Below, piece after piece: positions 1 through 13,000 of a stretch of 64,000 nt of DNA. The DNA is from Neospora caninum Liverpool. Its lineage: Eukaryota > Apicomplexa > Conoidasida > Eucoccidiorida > Sarcocystidae. The stretch lies in NCBI RefSeq assembly GCF_000208865.1, contig NC_018397.1, forward strand, positions 3,162,001 to 3,226,000. Reading direction: 5' to 3'. Position numbers and translations under genes: made by a program. Each line of letters begins with the position of its first letter. The stretch's first letter is position 1. Below the pieces are notes generated by a model. That model saw only the letters and a list, made by a program, of their open reading frames with translations, searched no databases and was not told the origin of the DNA.

Positions 1-3000
1 CAAGGTGGCAGTCGAGCGTTTCCCTGGATTTGCCTCGCTGTCGCCCTCGTCTTCTTCGTTTTCTTTGTTTCCGTCGCTTTCCCGGTCTTCGTTGTGTTCT
101 CTGCTGCCCACCAGACTTTCGGGAATCTCCTCTGAGCGGCTGGAGTCGCCTAGCGGCGCATGCGTCTCTGCGAGCTCCCCCTCTCGCCGGCGTCGTTCCT
201 CAGAGAGTACCAGGAGCAGCAAGCGCTGGTGGTGGAGCGCTATGTTGACCAAACGCGAAAGCGAAGCAGGCGACGAAGCCGCGAGGTCAGGGGAGTCGCC
301 GACAGCTTGGAGAAGAGGCAGCCACGCGTCCCAAGCCTCGAGCAGTCGCCGAGCGGCATGGGCCAGGTCCGCATCTGAGGCTTGAGTCACCTTGGACTGA
401 ATCAACTCCACCCGCGACTCGCTGTCTTCTCCAACGTCTTCTCGCCACACTCGTCGCTCTTCTCCAGCCTCTTTCCTCCGTTCTCCTGCCTCCTCTTCGC
501 CGTTCCAACCTCTCCCTGTGACTCCCAGTGCGGCCTGGGAGAGACCCGACACTCCCCGGTCGTCCTCCTCCTTTCCCCACTCGTCCTTCCTTCCAGACGC
601 TTCCGTTCCTCGCACCTCCAGCGCCGCCTCTGCCCTCGCCTCTCGCACCTCCTCCCGCTCCTGGCTGTCTTGTTCTCGCTCCACAAAGCCTGCTTCACGG
701 AGAGTCTCCTGCGGCGCCGAACGTGAAGACCCACGCGAGAGAGACGCTGCCCCGCTCCGCTGCGCCTGGCCGTGGCACACAGAGACGCTGGGGCTCGCGA
801 GCCCAAACGCAGCGTGGCTCGCCCCTTCAAATCTGCATGCGGCGATGTCGAGCGCTTCCGCGAGGTACGTGGCGCTGGCGGTGAAAACGTCCGGTGAGGT
901 CGACGACGGAAACGTCTGCTGAAGAAGCAAAATCAGACTCTCGATCTCGGGCGCGGCTGCTCCAGGAGAGTTTCCTGGCTGTCTAGAGGGTGTACCGACA
1001 TCGCTGAGAGTCGGCGCCCCGGCAGGACTGCTGCTATCTCCGTCTCGGCGTTGGGGGGAATCTCCTACGAACGAAGCTGGGGCCGGATGCCCACCTGCGT
1101 CCCGAGACAGAGAAGAGTCATCGCGCGAGAAACCCGGAAAAAAGACCACCTCGTGCATGCGCGAGCGGCGTGCTGGCCCCTTGGCCCTTCCGGTGTCTCC
1201 GCCGGGGGCGAAGGGCCCGAGCCGGCCCGGCTTGGGCGACAGGCCCGAGCCCCAGCGCTGCCGCCCGGGCTTCCCGAGCCCAACGGCGGGCATCTCCACG
1301 GCGCCCGCGTGGGCCCACCAGGGACGCGGGGCAGACGGGGACACCCGCGCGAGGGGGGCGAGGAGCAGCAGAGAAGATCGAAGGAGTTCGTGAGAATCCA
1401 AATCCGCGGCGACTGCAGCGAGGCGGGCAAGCAGCCGAACGAGCAGACTGCGGATTCGGCGGGAGAACCGCAACAGGCGCGCGGGTGGGTTCGGCGGAAA
1501 TGCACCGAAAGCCGCGGAGGCGAGGGGGGCGGAAAACGGGGAAAAGGGCAACGAAGAAGGCGGGAAAGAAAGCGAACGCGAGAGAGAAACCAGAGCGAAG
1601 AGCAGAGAGGTCAGGTCCGACGCCTGAAGGCTGCGAAGCGGGAACGGACACCAGGGGAGAGCGAGACGGCTAGCTCGACGGCGCGAGAAAAAGAAAAAAG
1701 GAGATATGAAAAACACGAGCAGATCTCCGAGAGATGAAGCCACCCACGGCGGCGAAAAAGGCGCACATGCACATCCCAGGGAGGCGAACGTTTCGACGGG
1801 GCGTCAGGTTTGGAAAACGCTTCTTGTAGGCGAGTCGTTTTCTTGAGCACCCCCGCAATTCCGTTCCCTTTCGTCGCCATGTGCCTTACCTCTTCAGGTT
1901 GCTCCCAGCGATTTCCATCAGACGCTCGATGAGCTGCAGAGAGAGACGCTCCTTCGTGCCGCGCGTGCACGGCGGACCACTTCCTGTGAGTTGAAAGAAG
2001 AAGTCTTCTCGGCCACGTTCCACGCGGTCTGCCTCCGTTGCGTCCGTTCTCGTCTCCAAAGCCGGCAACGCCTGCGTTGTCTCCTGGTCTCCGCGGTCGC
2101 GCCCTGGCCACAGTCCCTCTCGCTCAGGTGTCCCTTCTTCGCTTCCCTCGGCTTCTCCACCTTCTCTGCCCACCTCGTTTCGACCCTTGTTCTCCCAGCT
2201 CGCCCCTGCACCCTCCGCTGCCTCCACTGCGGTCCCCACCTCCCCGGCCGGTTTCCGCTCTTCCTGCGCCCTGTTTTTCCCGTTTCCGCTGCTTGCCACG
2301 TTTCCCGCCTCGGGCCCAGCTGAGGTTGCGGCGTCTCTCTCCACCTGCGCACCCGGCGCGAGGGGCGAAAGAGGAGACGGCACGTGCACGAGCCTCACCT
2401 CGCACTGGTCCAAGTGGGCGTAGGTCGCGAGGCAAGACAGCGCAGCGACCGCTGTTCGAGGATGCAGTGAAGCGTCGCGCGAGCTCTCGGACGGCGCGCC
2501 GCGGTCCACATGCGCCTGGGAGAAAGGCCCCGCGATGGGAGGCGCATGCGGCGAAGCGCCTTCCAGTTGGTTGACGAGAAAGGAGAAGAAGGACGAGGCG
2601 TCGCTCCGGTACAAACGCTGAAAGGCTGCTCGGAGGTTCACACTCCTGCAATCCACAAACCCAGGAAAAGATCAGCCTCCAAAGATCGCACGGCCGGTGC
2701 CGGTCCTCGAGGTAGCAGGCACTGAAGTCATCTTGCACGAGCACAAACATGCCGACAGCAGACACATATTTACACAGCAAAACGACTCTACAGAGGCGAA
2801 TAGATTCACCCCTGTTCATTCACAAGTAGAAACAATCTGCGCCTTCACTGAGCACTTTTTCCCTAGTCTCGTCGGGCGTAGTTCCTGCTGGGCCGCTCTG
2901 CAAAGAGACGGGGAAAGCCGCTTTCATTCACGCATGCTAGGGAAACATGTCTCCGCATTTCGCGCCTTTCGTTTCCGCGCTCATCCCGTTTTGTGTCCTT

Positions 3001-4842
3001 TGTCTCACTGCTCCTCATCCGTTTCACCTTTCTCTTCTCTGCTTTTCCCCTCCCGAACGACGCTTACTGGAGTGTCTCGACAGCCGGGAGGCCGCGGGCT
3101 GCGCATGCAGCTGCGAAGGCCTGACGGTCTGCGGGGGACGTGCGCCGGACGTCGAAGATTTTCCGTTCTCCAGATCCGGCCAGTTTTCGACTCTGCCTCT
3201 CGCCTTCTCTCTCCACAGGACGCTCGCTGTCTTCCCGCATCTCCGTCCTTCCAGCAAAGCGGCCCGGAGAAAGCCGACCAACTTCCCGCCCTCTCGCTTC
3301 CGCGCCTCGCCTCTTCGCGCTGAGAGACGGAGACAACGAGGACCGCGAGATCGATGACGGAGACAGCAAGGGAGAAGATGGAGACGGCAGTGAGGAAGGT
3401 GACGAAACCTCAGACGAAGCAGAGGAGGCTGATAACGAAGGAGGTTCTCTCTGTCTCCGCAGGAAAGATCGGGACGTCAGCGATGCGCGGCGTTCGGCGA
3501 CTCGCCTTCTTCCACGGAGAAGTTCTCGTTGCGTGTGGGATGTTTCGGTGTCGTGCGACGAGAAGAGAGACGAAGGCGCACGTCTCTCAACGTCTCTTTC
3601 CTCGTGCGCTTTCTCCTTCCCTTCGCCTCGGCGTGGGTCTCTATAGGGAGGCCGAAACGTTCTCCCACCTCTCTCGCCGATACGCACTTCTTCCGCCTGC
3701 TGTGTGCCTCCTCTGTGCCGGCCAGCGTGCAGTCTACTCTCTGTACTCTCTGGCTGTGTCGCCTCTCTCTTTCCCTGAACGTCTCTCTCTCCTCGCGCCT
3801 GCGTTTCGTCTTTCCTCTCTGTCTCTCGTCGCCCTGTCAGAGAGGCTCCAGGCTTCCGGATTCCCTCGCTGTCCTCCTGGCTGGCTATACGCCGCGGCGA
3901 GACGGCGGCGAGCAGGGTCAGGCTTCTCTCCGACGCTTCGCCTTTTTGAAACACCCCCCATGGCATGCCTCCGCCACGTGCCCCCAGACAGGACGGAGTG
4001 AGGACACCAGGCACAGAGTGCGCGCCCAGACGGGACGGCATCACCCAGCTAAAAGGCGAGACAGAGAAATGCTTTCTCTCCTTTCCTCCTGCCTTGCCCC
4101 ACATCCCAGGACGACCCTCAGAGAATGCGGGGCGGAACACGCCCCAGCCACTTACTTGCCTGCGTCCCGCGATTGTCCCCTCATCCGGGGCAGTGTGAAC
4201 CGTGTGTGACTCTCTCCGTCTCTTTTGGGGCGCCGAAAGAGAGAAAAGGCATCGTCGCTCCGTCGGGTCTCCGATTCCCGGCCCTCCACCGTACACGGCA
4301 GCACTGGCAGAACCCCAGGCGGAAAAGGAAGAAGACGGAGTCCCCGAAGAGAGCAACGAGGAGAAGTAACTGGGAGCAACGAAGAAAAGATCAGTTGATC
4401 TTCTCCGCCATCGCCGTGCTCGTCGCTCTGCGCTTCCCTCTCGGGTCTCTGCTCTGTGCGGATGTCGCCATTCAAATCGATCAAGAACGGGGGAAGGCGA
4501 CGAAACGGGAGAAGCAGCAGCCGCGGTGGAAGGGGAGAGGTTGCGACGGCCGTCCGCGTCCAGCTGGGACACCAGAGGAAGGAACGAGAGACACTTCCAG
4601 GTGCGGCGCGGCCTTGAAGGGTGGATAGGCAAAGAGGCGAGAAAAGGCGCCTCCCCGCCGGAAAACGCAGACCCTTTCGCGAAGACGTCGGGGCCTTCGC
4701 ACGGGATGGAGAAGGGGGAGACTCCGAGCGCGTTCGCCACGAACAGAGAAAGAAGCGAATATAGAACGAAAAAACGAGTCCACTTCTGACGATTTACAAA
4801 ACAGACACTTCCCACATTCGCCCTACACAGCATGGGTTTCAT
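1..4842 (-). CDS. Gene A: large leader-bearing protein, 5' part only (runs off left edge)
   Basis: Three exons are visible: 4842-3068, 2645-1890 and 1447 to the window edge. The introns are GT-AG and both junctions are phase 2, giving 591, 252 and 482 codons of continuous reading. The chosen start gives MKPMLCRANV followed by a hydrophobic stretch (FFVLYSLLSLFVANALGV), which looks like a signal peptide or signal anchor. Ser/Arg/Glu-rich low-complexity sequence follows. The conserved-looking part begins near residue 570 (RQAFAAACAARGLPAVETLQ) and continues into exons 2 and 3, where helical, Leu/Ala-rich segments (TAVAALSCLATYA, LLVRLLARLAAVAADLD) alternate with acidic linkers. That pattern suggests alpha-helical repeats, as in ARM/HEAT or FASTK/RAP-type organellar RNA-binding proteins, but no diagnostic motif is present in this window, so the function is unassigned. 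The frame is open upstream to 5559. The added part is Ser/Arg-rich, so I treat it as 5' UTR. Confidence 0.72.
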
Positions 4843-7800
4843 CCTCCCGGAGATCTCTCCCCAGTTCTGCTTGACCCTCCTGTCGCTCTTTTTCTGTTTC
4901 CTCTTTCTCAGCGCCGTGGCGACTCCGGTTTGCATCTTCTCCGACCTGCCCTGCTTTCCGTCGCCTTTTCGGTGTCTCTCGCTTTCCACATCTCGCCTGC
5001 GTCGAGTCGCCGCGCTCGCCTGCTCTCGAGGAGACAGTCCGGGGCTTCCGTGCCTCAGCGAGAAAAACGCAGCACAAGGAGAGAGAACGGAAGACGAGGA
5101 CGGGAGAGGAAAAGAGGAGGAAGCAGCAGGCGAGGAGGAAGGAGGCAAGCGAGAAGAAAATGAAGACAAAGGAGGAACACACGACGGAGAAGGAAAGGAC
5201 GAAGACAGAGAATACGAAGGAGACGGCGAAGAAGATGAAGCATAAGACAAAGGAGACGAAGGACAAGGAGATGAAGGACAAGACGATATCAACGGAGAAT
5301 GAGCAGGACAAGACAACAGACGAACAAGGAAACGAGGAGAAAAAAGGGTCGAAGAGCGAGCGGAGAGAGAAAGGGGAGTACCGGGAGGCGGCAACGGCAG
5401 GGAATGGCAGGAGGAGGAACGACGAGAGGACCGGGACCGTTCCGGTTCAGACGTTATCAGGCGCAGAGGCCACCCTGTCTTTACACTCCTGCGTTTCCTT
5501 CCATTCCATCGCACGCCTTGCCCTTGTCGGGGAGGCTGCCAGCGTTCCTCCATAGCCACTTATTCATTTATCGAAATCTCGTGCTGCCCACAGATTTCCA
5601 TGATTCTCCACACATCCATCCACACACATGCACGTATATTTCGGTGAATCCATATATCGCAGATTAATGTATATATCTATTTATACCTGTCCCCATCTGG
5701 GCGTGTGCGCACTTGTGGTGTTTGTGCGGTACCGTTCTGGCGCCTCAAGGTTTTTTTCGGTGCATGCAGTGTCTCGTCGTATCCACTGTTCCCTATCGGC
5801 GCGGTCGCGAGTTTCGGTCAGAACCTCTCTCTTTTGTCGCGGCTGCCGGTACACCATTGTCTAGCTTTCCTCTCGAGTGTACAGGCGTCATGCAGGGAGG
5901 TGAGCGATGCCGAGCAATCTCTTAACCGCGCGCGAGGGTGAGGCTGAGAGAACGAGGGGCTGAAACCGCCGCAAACGGCGAGAGAAGAGAAAACGCGAGC
6001 AGAGGTGGAACTCAAACCCCACCCGCAAAGCATGCAAAGCACGGTAAAGAGAGCGAAGCGGGAAAAGGACAAGCTGACGAAAAAGAAAAGAGGAAGGACG
6101 AGGGGGAGCAAAAGAAGGACGAGGGGAAGAGAAAGCGAGAGAAGATGACTACGGAGGGGGGTGCTCTAGGACAATCTCACCGTGTGGGGAGGGAAGAGGG
6201 AAGATGTAAGAGAGAAAAAGAGGGAACAAGTCGAGGAAGGAAAAGCGCCAAAGCGGCCTTCGACGTGACGGTGGAGAGAGGAAAGGCGAGACACGCCGGG
6301 CCAGCTACCCGAGGAGGCCGAGGAGAAGATACAGACAAAAGCAGTAGAGAGAGTTTCGAGCATGCATCGTGGGCTTTCATCGAGAGGCCGGGGAATCCCA
6401 GAGGTGGAGATTCACACACTCCATTCCTCGTGGCCCCATCGGATCTCTCGCGTCGCCTCTCCCCCCCGGAGGTTGTGCGTGCCGACCCGAAAGAACTCTT
6501 GTTACTTTTTCTCAGCTTCGAGTTAAGAACAGCGCCTTTGTGTCACAACGCGTGCTTGAGTGTGGAGTAACGGCGAAATGCCTCTCGTGCTCGGTATACT
6601 TCATCCTTTTTCGTGGCTCTTCCCGTTGTCGTGCCTTCCGGCCTCGTTAACCTCCCCGCCGCATTCGAGGCACAGCCTCCCTCTCGCGTCTTCAGAAGCG
6701 GCGGAAGAAGGAGACGGAGCAAGACGGTTGAATGGGTAGGGACGAACGACGGAAAGGGGAAATCAAGTTGAGCAGGAATGAGCAGAAAAAACGAGGGGAC
6801 AGGGCCTTCGCTGCAAGGGGAGAGACCCTGGAAGGCGGGAAACGAGCAGAGAGGAAGCACAGTGGAGGCACCGAGGCAGAGAGGAGACCGTACATGAACT
6901 GGAAGACAAAGAGAGAGAAGGAAGCAGGCGAAGAGAAACAAATCAGGAGAGACAAGAGTTAGACTGTATGAGACGGAGGGTTGATGGGAGGATAGAAGGA
7001 ACGAGTTGGAGAAGACACCGAATAAAGAAAGCCCGATAACTCTTTGGCTCTTTGCTGCAGTGAGCGGGTTTTTCGGTAGACTTTCAGCTTGTGGTGGGCC
7101 GACGGGAAGCGTAACAATACGAGGGAACCCGAGGGGGGTTAACGCATGAAAATGGGATGACTAAAGAGCTAATTAAAAGTTCAACTTTAAGGTGAGGTGA
7201 ATTTTCCCCGTCATATTTGTGCATCCCACGCGCGTGAAAAGACTCTGGAACTCCCTCTTGTGCCGGGAAGGCAGCGAAAAAGATCGTTTCCCTCTGATCC
7301 AAAACACGTGCGCCTGTTGCTCCTTTCGTCACTCAGGAAACAGGGAAAGCTGGCAGAAAAAGAGCGCCGCAGGAGCACGGAGGTGAATGCGATGAACAAC
7401 AAAGGCAACAACGGCAACAACGACACGCGCCACGCGAGAAAGAAGGGCGATAGAGGGGGGCAAGCGGAGAAGGAGGAGAGAAGTCGATTTTCTTGTCCTG
7501 GAAAGAGTTGTTTGCCTCACGAAAATGAAGAGATGAGTCCCTAGACGACCAAGAAATCTACAGTCGATTGAAAAGAACAACAGAGGTAAGAAAAGGTACG
7601 TCTTTGGCAACGAGTTGCGACTGCCAGTCGAGTCTCCAGAGGAACATCTGTCGTAGGTGATCTCAGGTGTGCATATACCCGAAACGTCGACGGATCGAAA
7701 CTGTAGAGAAAGGAAAGCGCAGAAACGCGTAGAAGGAAAGCATTTTTCGGTCCCTCTTGTTGGTTTTCTGTCGTCAAGGAGTCGCTTCTGGTGCGCACGA

Positions 7801-8705
7801 AGGAGAAAAAGGAGGACAAGACAGCAGAATCGTTGCGTCACATGGAGACATCTGCGACCGAGAGAGAAGGGGCGAGGAGACACGCGCAGGGCGCCGACCC
7901 ACACACATAGCTGCGGATGGGAAGCGCAGATGCAGAAGCTAAGCGGGAAAGAACGTGAGTGACGCGCGAGGAGAAACGAGAGAAGCAGCATCGGAAGGTG
8001 ACCGTAAATTGGTTTTGAAAACAGAGCGCCAAAATGAGGGTTGGTCAAAGAATTCTGCCTTTTTGTCGGACGGAAAAACCCGAAGGACAAATCGCCCCCC
8101 TCCTTGTCTGACCAAGACTGGGCCGCGGCCTCACTCTCACCATCGGAGTCGATCTTTAGTTGTTGTCTCGACTTCCGTGTGCAGCGTACACCAGCATAGA
8201 TTCTCCAAAAATCTCCACCAGTCTGTGTAGTACAAATAGGAGGGACAAATGTACAGAGGCCTACCTCTGCGGCGATTCCTCAGCCGGTGAAACACCGATT
8301 GTGTTCCCGTGTGTCCGTTTCTGTCGTTGCATGTTGAGGTGTAAATACACCCAACGGGTCCTCCATTTTCTCGTACGCCTTCTCTGTCACTTTGTTTGCC
8401 ATGGAACTTGAGTGTACGCACTGAATGAAGTTCCATTTTCCTCTGGCTCGTATGGGTTTGGGTTGCATGCGCACCTGACGGCTGCTCTGTGGCCATCCAA
8501 ACCAGTTCTTTTCCGCTTTTTTTCTGCCACGGCCGGATCGTAAGGTGTACATACACTGGGAATTCACTGCCGACTGGCCTCTTCGGCTTTGGTGGTGCGT
8601 GTACTCTTCATGTTCACACCGAGTCACGCTGTGTATGGTTTCCCCTCGGTCTCCCTCCGCTCCCTCTCGCTTCCTTCTCTCTCGCCTAAGCCATGAAGCT
8701 TCGCG
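4843..8705. other. Divergent intergenic region between genes A and B
   Basis: This 3.9 kb stretch must hold the promoters and 5' UTRs of both flanking genes. It has long strand-asymmetric purine tracts (about 5080-5430, 5940-6260 and 6720-6960). These keep frames open but encode only Glu/Lys/Arg low complexity. No conserved coding segment was recognised. A near-palindrome of the GGTGT-ACACC class occurs at 8338-8351 and a second, imperfect one at 8544-8557, shortly upstream of gene B. Confidence 0.6.
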
Positions 8706-10070
8706 ATGTCTGCTGCTTCTTCTCTTTCTCCTTCTCCACATCTGTCTCGCCTACGCACGTTTCTCCCCCTTGTGTTCCTCATCGTTTTTGTCTGTTCTGA
8801 GCAGACATGGAGAGGAGGGGCGGCAGCCAGGTCGGTCGGGTTCTCACTGTCGTCAGTACGGCAGCGCTTTGTGCCCGTCCTCTCGCCAGCGTTCAGGTCC
8901 CCTATTGTTCTTCGTTTCACTAGGTCGACGACATTTGGTACACAGAAGTCGCGAGTGTCTGACGGAAAGGCAGGCACTCTGGCCCAGAGTCAAGGAGCAA
9001 CACGAGACCAAAGGGGAGAGGAAGACTATCGGAGAGAGGGTGCCGACGAGTCGCTGCGCTCCACATCCACCAAGGTGAACGCGACGGGCCCTCGGCACTC
9101 CCCGTTTTCCTCGACTTCTTTCTCTCCCGGTCCTCTCCCTCTTCATCGGCTCGTGAAATGTCCTTGTTTTATGTCGCCGTCTTGCTGTCTCAAAAACAGT
9201 GTTGGCCTTCTTCAGGCAAACACACAGATTTTCCCGTTCGCTTTTCTTCGCCTTTCGTGGCTGTCTGGCGTTCGCGCTGCTCTCTCTCTCCACTGGTCGT
9301 CGTCTCCTTCGGCCTTTTGTAATCCTTCTTTGCCAGCCTCTTCGTCTTCTTTTCCCCCTCTGTTTGCATGCGCCTGTCGCCTGCCGCGCCGCTTTTCCCT
9401 GTCCTCCCTGTCTCTTTGCCCGTCGCAGATTTCCCGTTTTTCTCCAGGTTGTGGCGACTTTCCTCTTCTGCCGTCACGCCCTCTCTCCCGTTGCTCGTCT
9501 CCCCTCTATGCTCGAAAGCCGAAGCCGAAGGCAGAGAAGCGCGCCCGTAATTTCCAGCGGGCCTTCGAAGAGCGGGAGAAGAACGCCGCTCGCGAAGCCA
9601 AGCGCCGTCTTCTGCTACAGCGGGAGTGGTACAAGCAGCAAGAGGCAGACGATCGAAAACGCGAGGAAGAACGCCGCGAGTTGGCCAAGAAGGACATTCC
9701 GGTGAGAACCCAGGGTACCGGTACACCTGGGGCGCCCTCACCCTCGAGTGTCTCCACGGGAAGTCGAACGCTCACCGAGCTCGCGCAGCAGGCAATCTCG
9801 ACTTCCGGGCAAGCGCTGAAACACCGCGAGAACTGGGTCATCGTCGGCAGCACGCAGCGGAGAGCCCGACGGCGAGACCGCCTGCCGTACAGCCAGAGAG
9901 ATTTCGTGAAGAAAGTCTTCACACACTTGCCCGAGGACGAACTCGAGAAGGAAGTCCGGAAGGCCGAGAGAGCCTGGCGAGGCGACATGCTCCTTGACGA
10001 ACTCGAAGAAGAAATCGGCGGACCCGATGCCTTAGCTCCCGGAGGCGGCGTAGGGGGATTCGTTCGGTAG
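8706..10070 (+). CDS. Gene B: signal-peptide protein with basic coiled coil
   Basis: The N-terminus has a hydrophobic core (FLPLVFLIVFVCS) followed by a Ser/Arg-rich, acid-poor stretch. This resembles the bipartite leader of apicoplast-targeted proteins in this group. The C-terminal half is a highly charged predicted coiled coil (from ARKPKPKAEKRARNFQRAFE on), then a conserved-looking acidic end (LPEDELEKEVRKAERAW). The frame is open throughout (454 aa). The Ser/Phe/Leu/Cys-rich middle is probably an intron: a donor after position 9074 (AAG|GTGAAC) and an acceptor before 9429 (CCCGTCGCAG) are both phase 0 and have a good pyrimidine tract, giving 336 aa. I do not recognise the family. An organellar protein is an inference from the leader. 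Confidence 0.6.
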   Translation: MSAASSLSPSPHLSRLRTFLPLVFLIVFVCSEQTWRGGAAARSVGFSLSSVRQRFVPVLSPAFRSPIVLRFTRSTTFGTQKSRVSDGKAGTLAQSQGATRDQRGEEDYRREGADESLRSTSTKVNATGPRHSPFSSTSFSPGPLPLHRLVKCPCFMSPSCCLKNSVGLLQANTQIFPFAFLRLSWLSGVRAALSLHWSSSPSAFCNPSLPASSSSFPPLFACACRLPRRFSLSSLSLCPSQISRFSPGCGDFPLLPSRPLSRCSSPLYARKPKPKAEKRARNFQRAFEEREKNAAREAKRRLLLQREWYKQQEADDRKREEERRELAKKDIPVRTQGTGTPGAPSPSSVSTGSRTLTELAQQAISTSGQALKHRENWVIVGSTQRRARRRDRLPYSQRDFVKKVFTHLPEDELEKEVRKAERAWRGDMLLDELEEEIGGPDALAPGGGVGGFVR

Positions 10071-13000
10071 AAGCCTTCTCTCTTGTCAGCCTAGTTCGAC
10101 AAACCAAATATGTGTGCAGGTGTAATGAGCATGTACAAATAGATCTCTAGAGATCTGTTGTTGTGTCGGTGTCGATGCAAACCACTGACTGCGAACCTGT
10201 AAATGTTTTGCACGTGTGTGGATGTACATGACGTTTTCGTGGTTGAGGTTTTGGGGAAACGAATTTGCTGAATCGTGTAGAAACGGTTCAGAACACGTCA
10301 CTCCTCAGTCGCAGCCGTCCAGGCTGACAACACAACGCCGACAGTACACACTCTACCAAAGTGGCGCGCCTAGTTTCCACGGTTTTACGGTTGCTTTCTC
10401 CGCCAACCCGATGTCGCGGCGAAACGACGCGCGCTAGCGAGACACAAAACCTCATTCGTACGGCAGAGGCTTCTCTGGGAGTTCAGCTCGCCCGTGGTGT
10501 TGGGGCTCGCAGTTATCGAACGGCACTTGCATCTCAAGGTGTCTAGAGAGGAGAGCGTGTAGGCTGCAGCTGTTCTGCCCGTCGCATCCCGTCACGAGGT
10601 GATGCAATTTGTTCAGCATGAACCGAGCTCGCGTATCAGAGAGGTGCGCACGCAATAGTGAGTGGGCGTTGTCAGACAGAGTGAGGTTAGGCGCCGAATG
10701 CTTGTCGAATTCGGAGCTGGCTGTCCAAGAAAAGGGGACACCAGCCTACGCCGGGTTCCTCTACCACAGTTTTCCGTTCTCTGGAATGGACTCCCCTGCC
10801 ATGCTTAAATCCACGTTTTGTCTCGCGTCTTTAAGTCTGGCCTATCCATTTTTGTTGCCAGAAGGCTGCGCTTTCCGTTCGAGTGGGGCGGTGTCCGGCT
10901 TCACGAAGGGCTGTGGATTTCGCTTGGTGTTCCTCTTGTTTCTGATTCCGCCACGATGGGGGCTGAAGAACTGTTGTTTTTGTGAATGTATGGAATAAGG
11001 TGCAAATGTAGCTCATGGTTGCCGTCCGTAGCAGGGGAACACAGAACCCCCGCCTAGAACGCAAATGATGTGGAATAGCCTTACTGCAGTAGGATATTCA
11101 AATCCAACATAAGCAGTCCAGTGGGAGGTAGTGGGGTCCAGCACAGTTCATACTAGCACCTGAAGCGTATTTGTCTCTTGCAGTTAATACTCAACCCAGC
11201 AGCGTCCATCCCCAGAGCCCGCCTGACCTTTCGCAAAGATGCATTCACGGGGTAGTACGGTTGCCTCCGACGAATCTCGCGGGGGAAGGGGGCGAGCCGA
11301 AGAAAACAGACACGACGAGCAAGAAGTTGTGCCTGCGGTTTCGACCGCATCGTGTGTATCTTCCTGTGGCGGGGTTATCTCCGGGCCACCGACGTCAGGC
11401 CGTCACACTTGGGGTAGGCACGCGATAAAACAGAGGTGCACACAAGGTGCGGCTGCAGATGAGCGTCACTGCGTTTTTTGCTCTTGGTCTGATGCTTCGC
11501 ACAATGAGGCGTCGGCGCTTGGCGACTGACTGATTGCGTAGACGCAGAGGCGGCTATCCAAAACCTGTGGTTTGTTACTAAGTATGCCATCCACATGCTA
11601 ATGAAATACCAGTAGCGACGAAACTTGATTAACATAACAACATGGGAGTTTCGATTGAGAAACGCTCTGTTTCATCTCCAACTGGCCAGCGACTCTGGCA
11701 GCTGCCTCACCTCCCAAAAAACCAGATGCCAAAACGTTCTGAAACGGACTTCTGTGCTGGCGTCAAATCCCGCACTTTTCCTCGATTTAGAAGCTTGTCA
11801 GCGTCACGCTCTACACTCGCACAGCGTGACAGCGCTGGCTGTGTGGATGGAGAGCGTCCTAGGGCAGAGATGCGAACCGTGAGGACTCACAGCGAAAAAA
11901 CCCCCCATTTGTTAACGCTCGTACTGCACAAAGGCAATCCAGGTGAATGTGATCCTGACCAGGTATGTAGCAAAACGGACACATCGACCTCTCGCTAAGG
12001 CAGCGGCGCATTGGGCTGCTCCACTTCGCAGAACGCCTTCTAGTAGCTTCATAAATATCATTCTAAGACCCTGGGAACTTCTTGTGGCATCACCCGCTGA
12101 CACGCACTACCTCCAAATACGAAGCACAGCGAAAGGATGGTGCCTGGAATGTTTGAGTTCAGTGCGTGCGCAACACGCGCCGACTGTGTTACGGGCGCAT
12201 GATTGGGGCGTACGTAAACACCAGAGTGCAAATGTCGCTTGTTTCCGTCGTCGAAGGGGGTTTGGAAAAGACGAACATCCATCCCTTCTAGATGCTTATC
12301 ACGTCCTTGCTGACGCAATAACATCACAGGGACAACCCCCACAGAGGGTGTCCTCAAACACGTGTATATGTGAGATTACACCTCTGTGCATCAATTCTTG
12401 TGCTGCACGATACAAACTCTGTGATCCTAATGCCTCAAGGGAACGATGCAGATGCCCATCGAAATCTGCACGCGGTCGGCATTCGCTTGCAAACGCCACA
12501 GAGCAAGTAAGAAAGGTGCGCCCACATTTGCGGCGCTTTACTAGGGCAAGCATGGGATTCGACTGCATATCCCAATAAAATAGAAAAACTCGTGGAAGTC
12601 CCTACAGAGAAACACCTGAGAAAAGCTGTTTGTCAAAAAAAAGCTTGAGATGCAGAACACATGACACAGAGGAAACGAAGGATGGTTCTTTGTTTGCGGG
12701 CCTCTCGACGGAAGCAAAAGAGCAACAGGAGCTGGAGACAGCCTCTGGCACGAATACCGTTGAGAAAAAACCATGAACAGCTACCGCTTCATTTGTGCGT
12801 TTACATCTCACGCTTTTGTGGATATCTCCCGACCTAGGGGCGCGTCATGAGAGTGCAGGCGTCCAGTCTCCGAGAAGACCTAAGCGGAGACACCGTGTTC
12901 CAACTCTAGCCAGCATATCTTGAGCGCATGCAGAGGCTGTTCCTCGGTGTCATGCTACCACTCGAGCTGTCCTTTGAAGCAACCTCCATCCGAGTTCCCG

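Noticed and set aside
4843..5559. In-frame 5' extension of gene A to an upstream ATG
   Set aside because: The added residues are Ser/Pro/Arg low complexity, and the hydrophobic leader sits right after the downstream ATG at 4842. A leader in the interior of the protein is unlikely.
5938..6570. 210-codon plus-strand ORF rich in Glu, Lys and Arg
   Set aside because: Open only because of GA-rich sequence; no conserved segment or splice context.
7329..8090. 253-codon minus-strand ORF
   Set aside because: Composition is that of the complement of purine tracts (Leu/Ser/Phe/Arg runs). There is no domain, and it sits in the divergent region upstream of two genes.
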